NCBI GenBank assembly: GCA_900545175.1
Contig: UQYF01000042.1
Coordinates: forward strand, 1 to 21,117
Source of the DNA: an uncultured Eubacteriales bacterium
Lineage (GTDB): Bacteria > Bacillota > Clostridia > Lachnospirales > Lachnospiraceae
DNA length: 21,117 bases
Reading direction: 5' to 3'
A program made the position numbers and the translations under genes. Shown one piece after another: positions 1-7,163 of the stretch (the stretch's first letter is position 1; every line of letters starts with the position of its first letter). The notes below the pieces were generated by a model. The model saw nothing but the letters and a program-made list of their open reading frames with translations, was not told the DNA's origin and did not search any database.

Positions 1-63
1 GTCCGATTCCGCCGGTATGATTAAATCTAAAAACCTGTGAAAAGTGCGTAAATTCCAGGATTT

Positions 64-1251
64 CTACATATCCACCCTTTGTAGACATGCGACGGTCTCC
101 ACATGCCCCGTCATCGGAAACAAATCCACCCCCACCATCTTCTCAACCTTATACCCTCTTTTCTTGAGCACGCCCAAGTCGCGTGCGAGTGTATCCGGTC
201 CGCAGGAAATATAGACTATTTTTTCAGGCGACAGTTTCGCAACACAATTTAGGAACGCTTCATCGCTTCCTGAGCGCGGTGGATCCATGAATACAACGTC
301 GGCTTTCTGACCGTTAGCTGCCATTCTTGTCATGAACTTTCCTGCATCGTCACAGTGGAAACGGATATTATCCATGTTGTTGCGCTTGGCGTTGGCGACT
401 GCATCCTTTACCGCATCAGCGTTAAGCTCCACACCGATAACATTTCCTCTTTTTAGGTTATTTTTATTATTTTCTGCCATCTTTGCCATATGTGCCGCTG
501 CTGTTATTCCGATGGTTCCGATTCCGCAGTAAGCATCTATGACTGTCTCATCACCTCTAAGCTGTGCGAACTCGATTGCCTTATTGTAGAGAATCTCTGT
601 CTGTACAGAATTAACCTGATAGAACGACTTCGGCGAAATGCGGAATGTATTGCCGCAAAGAACATCCTCAATATAGCCTTTTCCATAAATGGTCTGCTCT
701 CTGTCGCCAAGAACCATGGAAGTGCGCTTGTCATTTATATTCATAACTATTGTTGTTATCTCAGGATGCTCCTTTAATAGTGCCTTTACAAAATTATTTT
801 TTGATGGAAACATCGTACTTGATAAGACTAACACAACCATAATCTGACCTGTGCTATGTGCGGTTCTTATAAGAACATGGCGGAAAAGTCCCGTTCTGCG
901 GTCTTCGTCATAGACCTTGAGCTTAAATGATGGCAGAAGCTTTCTGATTGTTGCAATTATGGCATCCGCTTTTTCATTCTCGATAAGGCAGTTGTCCACT
1001 GCAACAACCTTATGTGTTCCTTCCTCGTACACTCCCGATATGATATTTCCTTTTCTGTCCGTTGTGAAAACGGCATGTACCTTGTTGCGATAGTGAAGAG
1101 GGTTCTCCATTCCGATAACTTCCGTGAGCTTACCGTAAGGAACCAGAAGCTTTGCAAGTGCAGCCTTCTTTATTTTAATCTGTTCTGCGTAATCGTGCTT
1201 TAGCAGATTGCAGCCTCCGCATTTTTTATCATAAGGGCAATTATATTTCAT
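64..1251 (-). CDS. 23S rRNA (uracil-5)-methyltransferase, RlmCD/RumA family
   Basis: Transfers a methyl group from S-adenosylmethionine to C5 of a uridine in RNA, most likely 23S rRNA. Counted from the ATG at 1251 (395 aa), Cys5, Cys11, Cys14 and Cys88 fit the [4Fe-4S] ligands of RumA-type enzymes. The SAM loop DAYCGIGTIG lies near 239-248, DPPRSG near 323-328, and YISCGPDTL carries the catalytic Cys350. There is no N-terminal TRAM domain, as in shorter Firmicute members. The frame extends 4 codons further to a GTG at 1263, but nothing resembling a ribosome site precedes it, whereas GAGG sits 6 nt before the ATG at 1251. The radical SAM gene ends 43 nt upstream on the same strand, so the two may be co-transcribed. 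Family assignment is firm; which uridine is modified cannot be told from sequence. Confidence 0.93.
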   Translation of the reverse strand: MKYNCPYDKKCGGCNLLKHDYAEQIKIKKAALAKLLVPYGKLTEVIGMENPLHYRNKVHAVFTTDRKGNIISGVYEEGTHKVVAVDNCLIENEKADAIIATIRKLLPSFKLKVYDEDRRTGLFRHVLIRTAHSTGQIMVVLVLSSTMFPSKNNFVKALLKEHPEITTIVMNINDKRTSMVLGDREQTIYGKGYIEDVLCGNTFRISPKSFYQVNSVQTEILYNKAIEFAQLRGDETVIDAYCGIGTIGITAAAHMAKMAENNKNNLKRGNVIGVELNADAVKDAVANAKRNNMDNIRFHCDDAGKFMTRMAANGQKADVVFMDPPRSGSDEAFLNCVAKLSPEKIVYISCGPDTLARDLGVLKKRGYKVEKMVGVDLFPMTGHVETVACLQRVDM

Positions 1252-1294
1252 ACTAATCCTCACTTTTTAATAATTTTTGACATTTGCATTTGAA

Positions 1295-2398
1295 TTAAAC
1301 ACCTGACAACATATCAAAATCCGGTATGAAGCTGTCCTTTGCGACATCACCTTCCTGGATAAATGCATTCTCCACACCTATATCGATTGCATAATCGATA
1401 ACATCATCATACTCTTCCTGTGTAATGCATCTGCCAAGCTCCGGATAGCTTTTGTTTAACCTTCCGCCCGGCATGAGTTCGGGCATAGGCGTATACTGGC
1501 TCATGATGCTCATATAAATATCATCGCCGTATGTATCATAGAGATATTTTATGACTGCTTTAGAATCAGCGGTACAGCCCGGAAGCACAAGATGGCGGAC
1601 TATCATGCCCCGCTTCATGATAAGACCATCCTCATCGGACAGCAAATCGCTCTGCTTATCATCTACAGTGCTGTCAAACTGCTTTGCCTCTATATTATCT
1701 GCACTGTTATCTGCTCTGTCCATATTGCCTTTGCCGGTTAAGCTGTCTTCATATGAAGCCATTATCTTTTCTTTATCCGCTTCCTTTACAATTCTATCTT
1801 CCGGTTCAAATATAGGTTTTCCAACCTGCCTGAACATTTCCTGTAGTGCCAGCTTCACAAGCTCAGGATAATCCTGTGCTTTGCTGTATTTCTTTGAAAG
1901 AGCTGATGACATATATTTCATATCGGGTAGATATACATCAACAAGGCCATCGAGCATCCTAAGTGCCTCCGTCCTTTCATATCCACCACTGTTATACACC
2001 ACCGGAAGTGTCATGCCCTGCTGCCTCGACAAATCAAGTGCCGCCGCAATCTGCGGTATATAGTGGGTCGGTGTCACAAGATTGATGTTTAATGCTCCAC
2101 GCTCCTGCTGTTCAAGAAAAATCTCTGAAAGACGCTCCACGGAAATTTTCTTTCCAACCTTCGCATTTGCAATATTAGAATTCTGACAGAACACGCAGCC
2201 TAGCGGACAGCCCGAAAAGAAGACCGTCCCGGAGCCATGTTCACCCGATATACACGGTTCCTCCCACATATGAAGAGCAGCTCTTGCCACATATATCTCA
2301 CTATCGCAGCCACATACTCCATGCACTCCGCTGCTCCTGTCCACACCACACTCTCTCGGACAAAGTGTACATGCCGATGCATTATATTTCCATTCCAT
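1295..2398 (-). CDS. PflX-like radical SAM protein with an extra acidic insert
   Basis: Radical SAM protein of the group often named putative pyruvate formate-lyase activating enzyme-like (PflX, COG1313); its substrate is unknown. Counted from the ATG at 2398 (367 aa), an N-terminal Cys motif (CTLCPREC, about 10-17) precedes the SAM-cluster motif CPLGCVFC (64-71). LVTPTHYIPQ and YNSGGYE, seen in this family, follow. The start is taken at 2398 because GGAG lies 5 nt before it; the longer frame to 2437 has no good ribosome site. Residues about 198-256 form a hydrophilic Asp/Ser/Asn/Lys-rich stretch between KPIFE and GLIMKRGMIVRHLVLPG, where relatives pass almost directly from one to the other; this makes the protein longer than the usual ~300 aa. 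The methyltransferase gene follows 43 nt downstream. Confidence 0.85.
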   Translation of the reverse strand: MEWKYNASACTLCPRECGVDRSSGVHGVCGCDSEIYVARAALHMWEEPCISGEHGSGTVFFSGCPLGCVFCQNSNIANAKVGKKISVERLSEIFLEQQERGALNINLVTPTHYIPQIAAALDLSRQQGMTLPVVYNSGGYERTEALRMLDGLVDVYLPDMKYMSSALSKKYSKAQDYPELVKLALQEMFRQVGKPIFEPEDRIVKEADKEKIMASYEDSLTGKGNMDRADNSADNIEAKQFDSTVDDKQSDLLSDEDGLIMKRGMIVRHLVLPGCTADSKAVIKYLYDTYGDDIYMSIMSQYTPMPELMPGGRLNKSYPELGRCITQEEYDDVIDYAIDIGVENAFIQEGDVAKDSFIPDFDMLSGV

Positions 2399-2481
2399 AT
2401 TTTCTCCATTCGCATAGTCTGTCCCGACATAACGCAATTATCTGTCAGAACGTGTCTAGCTTATTGTCAAATAAATTACGC

Positions 2482-2505
2482 CGGTGGCAGAATATCTTAC
2501 CACCG
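2482..2505. repeat. 6-bp inverted repeat upstream of the radical SAM gene
   Basis: CGGTGG (2482-2487) and CCACCG (2500-2505) pair perfectly around a 12-nt loop, about 85 bp upstream of the chosen start at 2398. It could be an operator or a hairpin in the 5' leader. No good -35/-10 pair could be assigned nearby; a TATAAT-like hexamer on the minus strand lies just upstream, without a convincing -35. Function is unknown. Confidence 0.4.
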
Positions 2506-2634
2506 CATCTTATTATATTTACATAAAATCATGTAGATATTTTACAATATCAGCTCGTTTTTTCCAACCATTATCGAAAATAATATTATGCTATCGTGTT
2601 TAAAATATTTTTTATTGATGCCTTAGCTTGCACT

Positions 2635-2650
2635 TTGTCAAGCTTGACAA
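2635..2650. promoter_or_regulatory. 16-bp perfect palindrome overlapping promoter -35 elements
   Basis: TTGTCAAGCTTGACAA is a perfect 16-bp palindrome. It contains a TTGACA hexamer on each strand, so it overlaps the likely -35 of the plus-strand small gene and could also supply a -35 to the minus strand. Its position suggests a dimeric repressor site. This is inferred from symmetry and position only. Confidence 0.5.
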
Positions 2651-2672
2651 AAAATCCGATACAATGTACTCT
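2635..2672 (+). promoter_or_regulatory. Predicted sigma-A promoter for the small-protein transcript
   Basis: Two overlapping readings are possible: TTGACA (2644-2649), 17 bp, TACTCT (2667-2672), or TTGTCA (2635-2640), 19 bp, TACAAT (2660-2665). Either gives a transcript starting near 2672-2680, about 195 nt ahead of the 76-codon gene, which leaves a long leader. Confidence 0.5.
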
Positions 2673-2697
2673 GAATATCATAAACGGAGTTTTTTTA

Positions 2698-2721
2698 ATG
2701 ACACTCTCGTTTTCCCATTAG
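2698..2721 (+). CDS. Putative 7-residue leader peptide (MTLSFSH)
   Basis: An ATG at 2698 opens a 7-codon frame ending in TAG at 2719. GGAG at 2686-2689 sits 8 nt before it, a good ribosome-site spacing, and the presumed transcription start is only about 20 nt upstream. The first codons are also the left arm of the inverted repeat 2699-2705/2782-2788, so a ribosome here would melt that pairing. There is no run of one amino acid of the kind typical for amino-acid attenuators. The call rests only on start, ribosome site and location. Confidence 0.3.
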   Translation: MTLSFSH

Positions 2722-2834
2722 CAGCTATGCCTCGCTGATATTATGAAGCAACAGCTCTATATAGTTACCTTATTAAATCATAGTGTCAGGAGCCAAATGC
2801 ATATCCTTGATATTTTATTAATTTTTCCGGCTCC
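2699..2834 (+). ncRNA. Candidate structured 5' leader (unidentified)
   Basis: Within the predicted leader, TGACACT (2699-2705) pairs perfectly with AGTGTCA (2782-2788), enclosing a smaller hairpin (ATTAGC/GCTGAT around 2717-2739, one G-U). Immediately after, GGAGCC (2789-2794) pairs perfectly with GGCTCC (2829-2834). The second pairing would bury the AGGAG that precedes the small ORF at 2797. I do not recognise a known riboswitch class, and no T-rich terminator occurs inside the leader, so control, if real, would be at translation. Confidence 0.35.
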
Positions 2835-2874
2835 AACGCTCTCTTATCAACCGTACAGAAAGGAATACTCATGA
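2797..2874 (+). CDS. Putative 25-residue upstream ORF coupled to the small-protein gene
   Basis: An ATG at 2797 with AGGAG 4 nt before it opens 25 codons. The TGA stop (2872-2874) overlaps the ATG of the next gene as ATGA, the usual signature of translational coupling. The predicted peptide starts MHILDILLIFPAPTL, with a hydrophobic first half, and ends in a tyrosine- and charge-rich tail. The frame stays open back to an ATG at 2743 (43 codons), but that start has no ribosome site. The hairpin GGAGCC/GGCTCC covers the ribosome site. I recognise no homologue; chance occurrence is possible. Confidence 0.35.
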   Translation: MHILDILLIFPAPTLSYQPYRKEYS

Positions 2875-3101
2875 ATCCAGCAAAATTATTTCAATTAAAA
2901 TCATCCTGGGATCGCTTCAGCGCATCACACCCTAAGTTTCCAATGTTTCTTCGTGCAGTGTCAGGAAACGATGTCATAAAGGAAGGTACAATTATAGAAG
3001 TCAATATTACAACCGATGACGGCAAAAGCTTCTCAACCAATGTCAAGCTCACCAAAGATGACATGCAGCTGTTTGCCGATGTCAAGGATGCTGTAAAATA
3101 A
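2871..3101 (+). CDS. Small conserved-looking hypothetical protein, 76 aa
   Basis: Function unknown. The protein is soluble, with no signal peptide or membrane segment. The first ~20 residues look helical and mention Trp/Phe-rich KSSWDRF and HPKFPMFL; the middle (EGTIIEVNITTDDGKSF) looks like a beta-hairpin, and the end is a short amphipathic helix (KDDMQLFADVKDAV). It resembles, from memory, small uncharacterised proteins common in Lachnospiraceae. AGGA lies 6 nt before the ATG. The gene stands alone between its own long leader and a perfect terminator, so it is a monocistronic unit apart from the possible upstream ORFs. The isolated, heavily structured transcript suggests tight control of the amount made. 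Confidence 0.75.
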   Translation: MNPAKLFQLKSSWDRFSASHPKFPMFLRAVSGNDVIKEGTIIEVNITTDDGKSFSTNVKLTKDDMQLFADVKDAVK

Positions 3102-3117
3102 TACCGCAATATAAAGC

Positions 3118-3155
3118 AAAAAATCGCTTATACCTCACGGTCTAAGCGATTTTTT
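3118..3155. terminator. Strong intrinsic terminator, probably bidirectional
   Basis: AAAAAATCGCTTA (3118-3130) and TAAGCGATTTTTT (3143-3155) are perfect inverted repeats around a 12-nt loop. The T-run follows the stem on the plus strand and the A-run gives the same on the minus strand. It closes the 76-codon gene 16 bp after its stop. Confidence 0.93.
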
Positions 3156-3307
3156 ACATTTATGCCACCATAACATCTTTCTATTTCCATATAAAGCAGA
3201 CTGTATATACCAAGTTATTTTACATTATATATCATAAATCTGATTAATTAGTTAAATCATCTGCCGGTGTCTATATAATTTTATCTTGAAACGCAGGAAC
3301 TCATCCT

Positions 3308-5443
3308 CTAATCAAAAGTATAATTCACCCACACGCTCATCTCGCCTTCGCCCCTGTTATTCCATTCATAATATGGAACATATGTGAGCTTGACATCCTC
3401 ATATTGAGGCTTGTAAAGTGTGCTGTACAGCGGCTCTTTAATTTCACACGAAGCATTTACGCTGCCGGCTTCATCCCCGCCCGACGCATTATCACTTGTA
3501 TCAACCAGTCTTTTTCCGGCAATCCTAAGTGCCACTACATCAGTTCCGGCGATATTAAGAATAATCTCCTCCGGCTTGGCATTGACACACACGCTCAGCC
3601 TGTGAAGCTCTGCTCCATTGTCAGCCTCCTCAAGGCAGTAGATAAACGGACCGCGCCTGAATGCTGTCTTGTTAATATCTTCACGAACCCGAGTATTTGC
3701 TGCTATAAACTCCGTTTTCATCGAAAGCTCAAGCTTAAGCTCATCACCCTTCTTCCATTCGCGCGTTATATATAAATATCCGTCCTTAAGCTTTGCTGTA
3801 TCTTCATTCAGATTTCCGGCCACACCGCTTACCGTGAAGCTTTCACTCCAATCAGGAATCCTGACTGCAAGCGTACCTCTCACCGGATTTTCGTTCGTAC
3901 AGCTATATACGGTTGTTCCCTGCCATGGCATATCCGTTGTCACATAGAAGCTTAAGCATCCGACATTCTCCTTGCCGCTTCCTTCACCGTCAGCGCATTC
4001 TCCTGTCTGTCCTATATATTTTCTCACATTTCCGCCGACAAAAAGATGTGCAAATAATGTATCATCATTCTCCGTATAAGCATACATCGAAAGCGAGCTT
4101 AAAAGTCTCGCAATATTCGGCGGACAGCATGCACAGCCAAACCATTTCTGACGTACCGGCTTTACATGGAATTTTCTTGCATCCTCATGGCAGGCTTTCG
4201 GATAAACCTCAAGAGGGTTTACATAGAAGAAGCTCTTGCCATCCGCTGCCATTCCCGCAAGCACAGTATTATAAAGAGCTCTCTCCATCACATCCGCAAA
4301 GCGGCGGTCTGCCTTTATCTGAAGCATTCTTCTCGCAAAAAATACAAGTCCTATCGCAGCACAAGTCTCCGAGTAAGCTGTATCATTCGGCAAATCATAG
4401 TTAAAAGAAAACGCCTCGCCCATATGTGTAGCGCCGATTCCGCCTGTCACATACATCTTCTTCTGTGTTATGTTATCCCACAGCTTAAGGCAGGCATTGT
4501 ACAGTGTCTCATCGCTGTCAGCCATAGCAACATCTGCCATACCCGAATACAGGTACACGGCACGAACTGAATGTCCTACGGCCTCATCCTGTTCACGCAC
4601 CGGAAGATGTGCCTGATTATATGAATGGCGAAGTTCATCCTCATCTCCCTTCTTTACAGTCTCAGGATGCTCACTGTCAAAATAATATGGTCTTGTGCCT
4701 CTCTGATTTATGAAAAATTCTGAAAGCTCCCTGTACTTTTCATCACCCGTAACATCATAAAGACGCATAAGTGCCATCTCCGCAATCTCATGTCCCGGAT
4801 ATCCCTTCCTCTTACCGTCCTCTTTTCCAAAGCAGTCATAGATGTAGTCCGCAAAACGCCTTGCGGCATTTAAAAGCTTATCTTTTCCTGTCGCCTGATA
4901 ATATGCGACTGCCCCCTCTGTGAGGTGTCCGAAGCAGTAAAGCTCATGATTGTCTCGAAGATTTGTAAAAGTCTTAGACATGTCATTGATTATGTAGTAT
5001 GTATCAAGATATCCATTATCCTGCTGTGCCTCACATACAATATCTATTGCATCGTCAGCTATGCGCTCAAGCTCTTCATCCGGATGCTGTGTGAGCGAGT
5101 AGGCAACCGCCTCAATCCATTTTGAAAAATCACTGTCCTGAAAAAGAAAACCGTAAAATCTGTCCTCCATATGCTCCATATCACTTGGAAGTGTCTCAAA
5201 AGTATCAAGCGGCCATATCTTCTCCTGATATTTTTCACCCTGTTTGCGTCTTTCTCTTGTAATCTTTCCAGCAACCTTAAAATTTCTCATGCAGAAGCTT
5301 GGTGCTGCCCCTTTGACGCGGTCATTTAATGCATCCCACTGGTATGGAATAACTTCATTTCTTACAAGCTCCAGCTTCTCCTTCCAGAACCTGTCGTCAA
5401 TCTGAACCCCCCTAAGTGATAACGGTTTTGCGTACTGTCCCAT
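3308..5443 (-). CDS. Glycoside hydrolase family 127, beta-L-arabinofuranosidase-like
   Basis: Likely removes beta-L-arabinofuranose from arabino-oligosaccharides, such as those of plant hydroxyproline-rich glycoproteins, by the cysteine mechanism described for Bifidobacterium HypBA1. Counted from the ATG at 5443 (711 aa), an alpha-barrel region with GYLDTYY and HELYCFGHL is followed by TGGIGATHMGEAF, then YSETC (Glu359, Cys361) and FGCACCPPN (Cys437, Cys439, Cys440). These match the Glu/Cys zinc ligands and nucleophilic Cys of the family; the C-terminal third is beta-rich. There is no signal peptide, so it acts in the cytoplasm on imported sugar. GGGAGG lies 4 nt before the ATG at 5443; the ATG four codons upstream at 5455 has no ribosome site. 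No sugar transporter or other arabinan enzyme is adjacent. Exact specificity within GH127 is uncertain. Confidence 0.9.
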   Translation of the reverse strand: MGQYAKPLSLRGVQIDDRFWKEKLELVRNEVIPYQWDALNDRVKGAAPSFCMRNFKVAGKITRERRKQGEKYQEKIWPLDTFETLPSDMEHMEDRFYGFLFQDSDFSKWIEAVAYSLTQHPDEELERIADDAIDIVCEAQQDNGYLDTYYIINDMSKTFTNLRDNHELYCFGHLTEGAVAYYQATGKDKLLNAARRFADYIYDCFGKEDGKRKGYPGHEIAEMALMRLYDVTGDEKYRELSEFFINQRGTRPYYFDSEHPETVKKGDEDELRHSYNQAHLPVREQDEAVGHSVRAVYLYSGMADVAMADSDETLYNACLKLWDNITQKKMYVTGGIGATHMGEAFSFNYDLPNDTAYSETCAAIGLVFFARRMLQIKADRRFADVMERALYNTVLAGMAADGKSFFYVNPLEVYPKACHEDARKFHVKPVRQKWFGCACCPPNIARLLSSLSMYAYTENDDTLFAHLFVGGNVRKYIGQTGECADGEGSGKENVGCLSFYVTTDMPWQGTTVYSCTNENPVRGTLAVRIPDWSESFTVSGVAGNLNEDTAKLKDGYLYITREWKKGDELKLELSMKTEFIAANTRVREDINKTAFRRGPFIYCLEEADNGAELHRLSVCVNAKPEEIILNIAGTDVVALRIAGKRLVDTSDNASGGDEAGSVNASCEIKEPLYSTLYKPQYEDVKLTYVPYYEWNNRGEGEMSVWVNYTFD

Positions 5444-5471
5444 ATTGCCTCCCATAATATATGTTTGATGT

Positions 5472-5550
5472 GTAACCGGTATGCTGCCCTATGCATCTTA
5501 ATTTATGCATCAGCAATTTTACAGCCATATCGTAACACCTTGCTATGCAT
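5472..5550. promoter_or_regulatory. Upstream region of GH127: operator-like GTAACCGGT and three ATGCAT sites
   Basis: GTAACCGGT at 5472-5480 equals the core of the palindromic boxes in front of the fructan operon (14301-14455). The palindromes ATGCAT recur at 5491-5496, 5505-5510 and 5545-5550, the first two inside a partly symmetric segment flanked by GCTG and CAGC. No clear -35/-10 pair was found. These sites may bind regulators of GH127, but only the sequence recurrences are observed. Confidence 0.35.
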
Positions 5551-5595
5551 TAGTACATGAAAAAACCACGGTTAAAAGTGAAAAAAGGTTAGGTG

Positions 5596-6822
5596 TTAAG
5601 GGTTACATTTCTTGCAAGGCTCATATCCCATATTGATAAGTTCTTCCCTTGTCCCTGTGTAATCAAGCCTGTTTTCCGATTTCATCCGGTTGACGGATGC
5701 ACACCAAGTATAGTGGAATTTCTTTGTATTGGTATTAGCGACATAATCCGTTCCCGGCTGTGTAGTTGTATCAACAGCCTGTTTAGTCGTCTCAGCCTGT
5801 GTCGTAATCTCCTGTGTCGTCTCTATCTCACTTGAAGCATCTGTTCCATTCTGAATATCTATCTCATTACCGTTATCACTTCCGCTCTCTGTCACAGTGT
5901 TCTCAACCGCAGTATTCACAGCTTCATCCGCAAGTTCATTATCGCCTGTGGCATAATCTATTACAATTCCATCCTGCACATTGTAGATGAACATGCAAAA
6001 GCTAAGACCATTGTCATCTGCGATATTTAATGCTTCCATGAGCACCCCCTTTGCCACAAGGTCGTCTCCGTCAAAAACAGGTGTTACTCTGTATAGCATT
6101 CTCGCATTTTCATCATACTTTAAGGTATCCAAAACCTGATTTTCAAGCTCTAACATGTCCAGATTCATCTGTCTTGTTCCTGTAATCAGATTTCTCGTAT
6201 CATCATTGATTCCCGAAACAGCATACATAAGGAGATGACATCTGTTATAGAGATACAAATCCGGAATAACCGACTTATCATACTTAGCTGTATGCCACCC
6301 GCTTGGCTTGATATGTCCAATCTCTCCTCTTTCCTCTGTTGGAAGAGTTGAATTGATAAACATACCTATACAGGTGCCACATCTTCCAAGTTCATCAAGC
6401 TCTGAAAGATAGATAAAATTATTCCCGGAATAATTTTGTAAATTCTCGCTGAAAAAAGGAACATTATCATTGACTATGTAAAAATCCGTACCGCTGTATT
6501 CAGGAATTTCAAGCCTGCTTGCATCAACAAGCAGGTCATCCTCCGAAAGCTGTACTGCCTCCTGTGTCTCATCAGCTTCTTCTGCTGCACTCTGTTGTGC
6601 TTCGGCTCCCTGCGTAAGCTGCTGCGTTGTTTCCTGTGTAAGCTGTGCTGTTGTTGTCTCCTGCGTTGTAAGCTGCCATGTTGAAGCTTCCGACTCCGAC
6701 AGGCTCTGCAAAAGCCGGTTATTTAAAGCCGCATCATTGTCAGAACCTGCACAGCCTGTTATGCTAAGAACAATAACCGTTAACATCAATGACACGGTTG
6801 TCCTGATTTTATGAAATTTCAT
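5596..6822 (-). CDS. Lipoprotein DNA/RNA non-specific endonuclease with C-terminal Ada-like zinc domain
   Basis: Predicted cell-surface nuclease, probably degrading extracellular nucleic acid for nutrients or uptake. Counted from the ATG at 6822 (408 aa), residues 1-24 are a lipoprotein signal ending in the lipobox ITGC with acylated Cys24. A Thr/Gln-rich linker runs to about 95. The nuclease domain (about 110-295) carries NRCHLLMYAVSG with His196, followed by TRNLITGTRQMN, the layout of streptococcal EndA-type enzymes (classically DRGH; RCH is the variant here). A second Thr-rich linker leads to a 45-residue module HYTWCASVNRM...YEPCKKCNP, with Cys374, Cys403 and Cys406 as likely metal ligands as in Ada-type fingers. 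GGAGG lies 5 nt before 6822; the ATG at 6834 is poorly placed. No competence genes are nearby. Confidence 0.88.
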   Translation of the reverse strand: MKFHKIRTTVSLMLTVIVLSITGCAGSDNDAALNNRLLQSLSESEASTWQLTTQETTTAQLTQETTQQLTQGAEAQQSAAEEADETQEAVQLSEDDLLVDASRLEIPEYSGTDFYIVNDNVPFFSENLQNYSGNNFIYLSELDELGRCGTCIGMFINSTLPTEERGEIGHIKPSGWHTAKYDKSVIPDLYLYNRCHLLMYAVSGINDDTRNLITGTRQMNLDMLELENQVLDTLKYDENARMLYRVTPVFDGDDLVAKGVLMEALNIADDNGLSFCMFIYNVQDGIVIDYATGDNELADEAVNTAVENTVTESGSDNGNEIDIQNGTDASSEIETTQEITTQAETTKQAVDTTTQPGTDYVANTNTKKFHYTWCASVNRMKSENRLDYTGTREELINMGYEPCKKCNP

Positions 6823-6903
6823 ATCTGCCTCCATCCTTCATACATTCCTTTAATAAGCGGTCATATCAACACTTTTTAAGAACATATGTTATAAAAATAT
6901 TTT

Positions 6904-6945
6904 AATGATATGAAGGAAAAAATACCTTTTGACTCTCATATCATT
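6904..6945. repeat. Nested inverted repeat upstream of the nuclease gene
   Basis: AATGATATGA (6904-6913) and TCATATCATT (6936-6945) pair perfectly, with a small AAGG/CCTT pairing inside. It lies about 80-125 bp upstream of the nuclease start, in the 341-bp AT-rich gap before the dehydrogenase gene. It may be an operator or leader hairpin; it has no strong T-tract. Confidence 0.4.
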
Positions 6946-7048
6946 TTAATATGTCTATTATATGCCTTTTGTTCAAAGCTGCCAATATGATTTTGATACT
7001 CATTTTGCTCCATAACTTTTTATAACAGAAAGAATTTTCGTTAAATTT

Positions 7049-7120
7049 TTGACTATTGTATACAATTATCATACAACTATGTTATACTTTACTCACTTGA
7101 CACAAATATTTGTTCGTCAA
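7049..7120 (+). promoter_or_regulatory. Predicted promoter and operator-like repeat for the dehydrogenase gene
   Basis: TTGACT (7049-7054), 17 bp, TACAAC (7072-7077) is a plausible promoter; TATACT at 7083-7088 is an alternative -10 without a good -35. Just downstream, the 12-bp palindrome ACAAATATTTGT (7102-7113) is flanked by TTGAC (7097-7101) and GTCAA (7116-7120), forming a near-symmetric 24-bp site between promoter and gene, a typical repressor position. The remainder of 6823-7163 is AT-rich without further recognisable signals. Confidence 0.45.
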
Positions 7121-7163
7121 ATTATTATTTTATCAAATATAATTTTCAGAAAGGGGCAATAAA

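Noticed and set aside
1..63. Possible 3' end of a tRNA (GTCCGATTCC resembles a T-arm) or an ORF end.
   Set aside because: No CCA end, the T-loop does not fit TTCRA, and all frames are too short to judge at the window edge.
3404..5125. Several plus-strand open frames opposite the GH127 gene.
   Set aside because: They lack ribosome sites and read as Ser/Pro/His-rich shadows of a well-supported gene.
5520..5595. AACCGTGGTT with T-run after the nuclease gene as its terminator.
   Set aside because: The stem is only 4 bp with a 2-nt loop, too weak to call.
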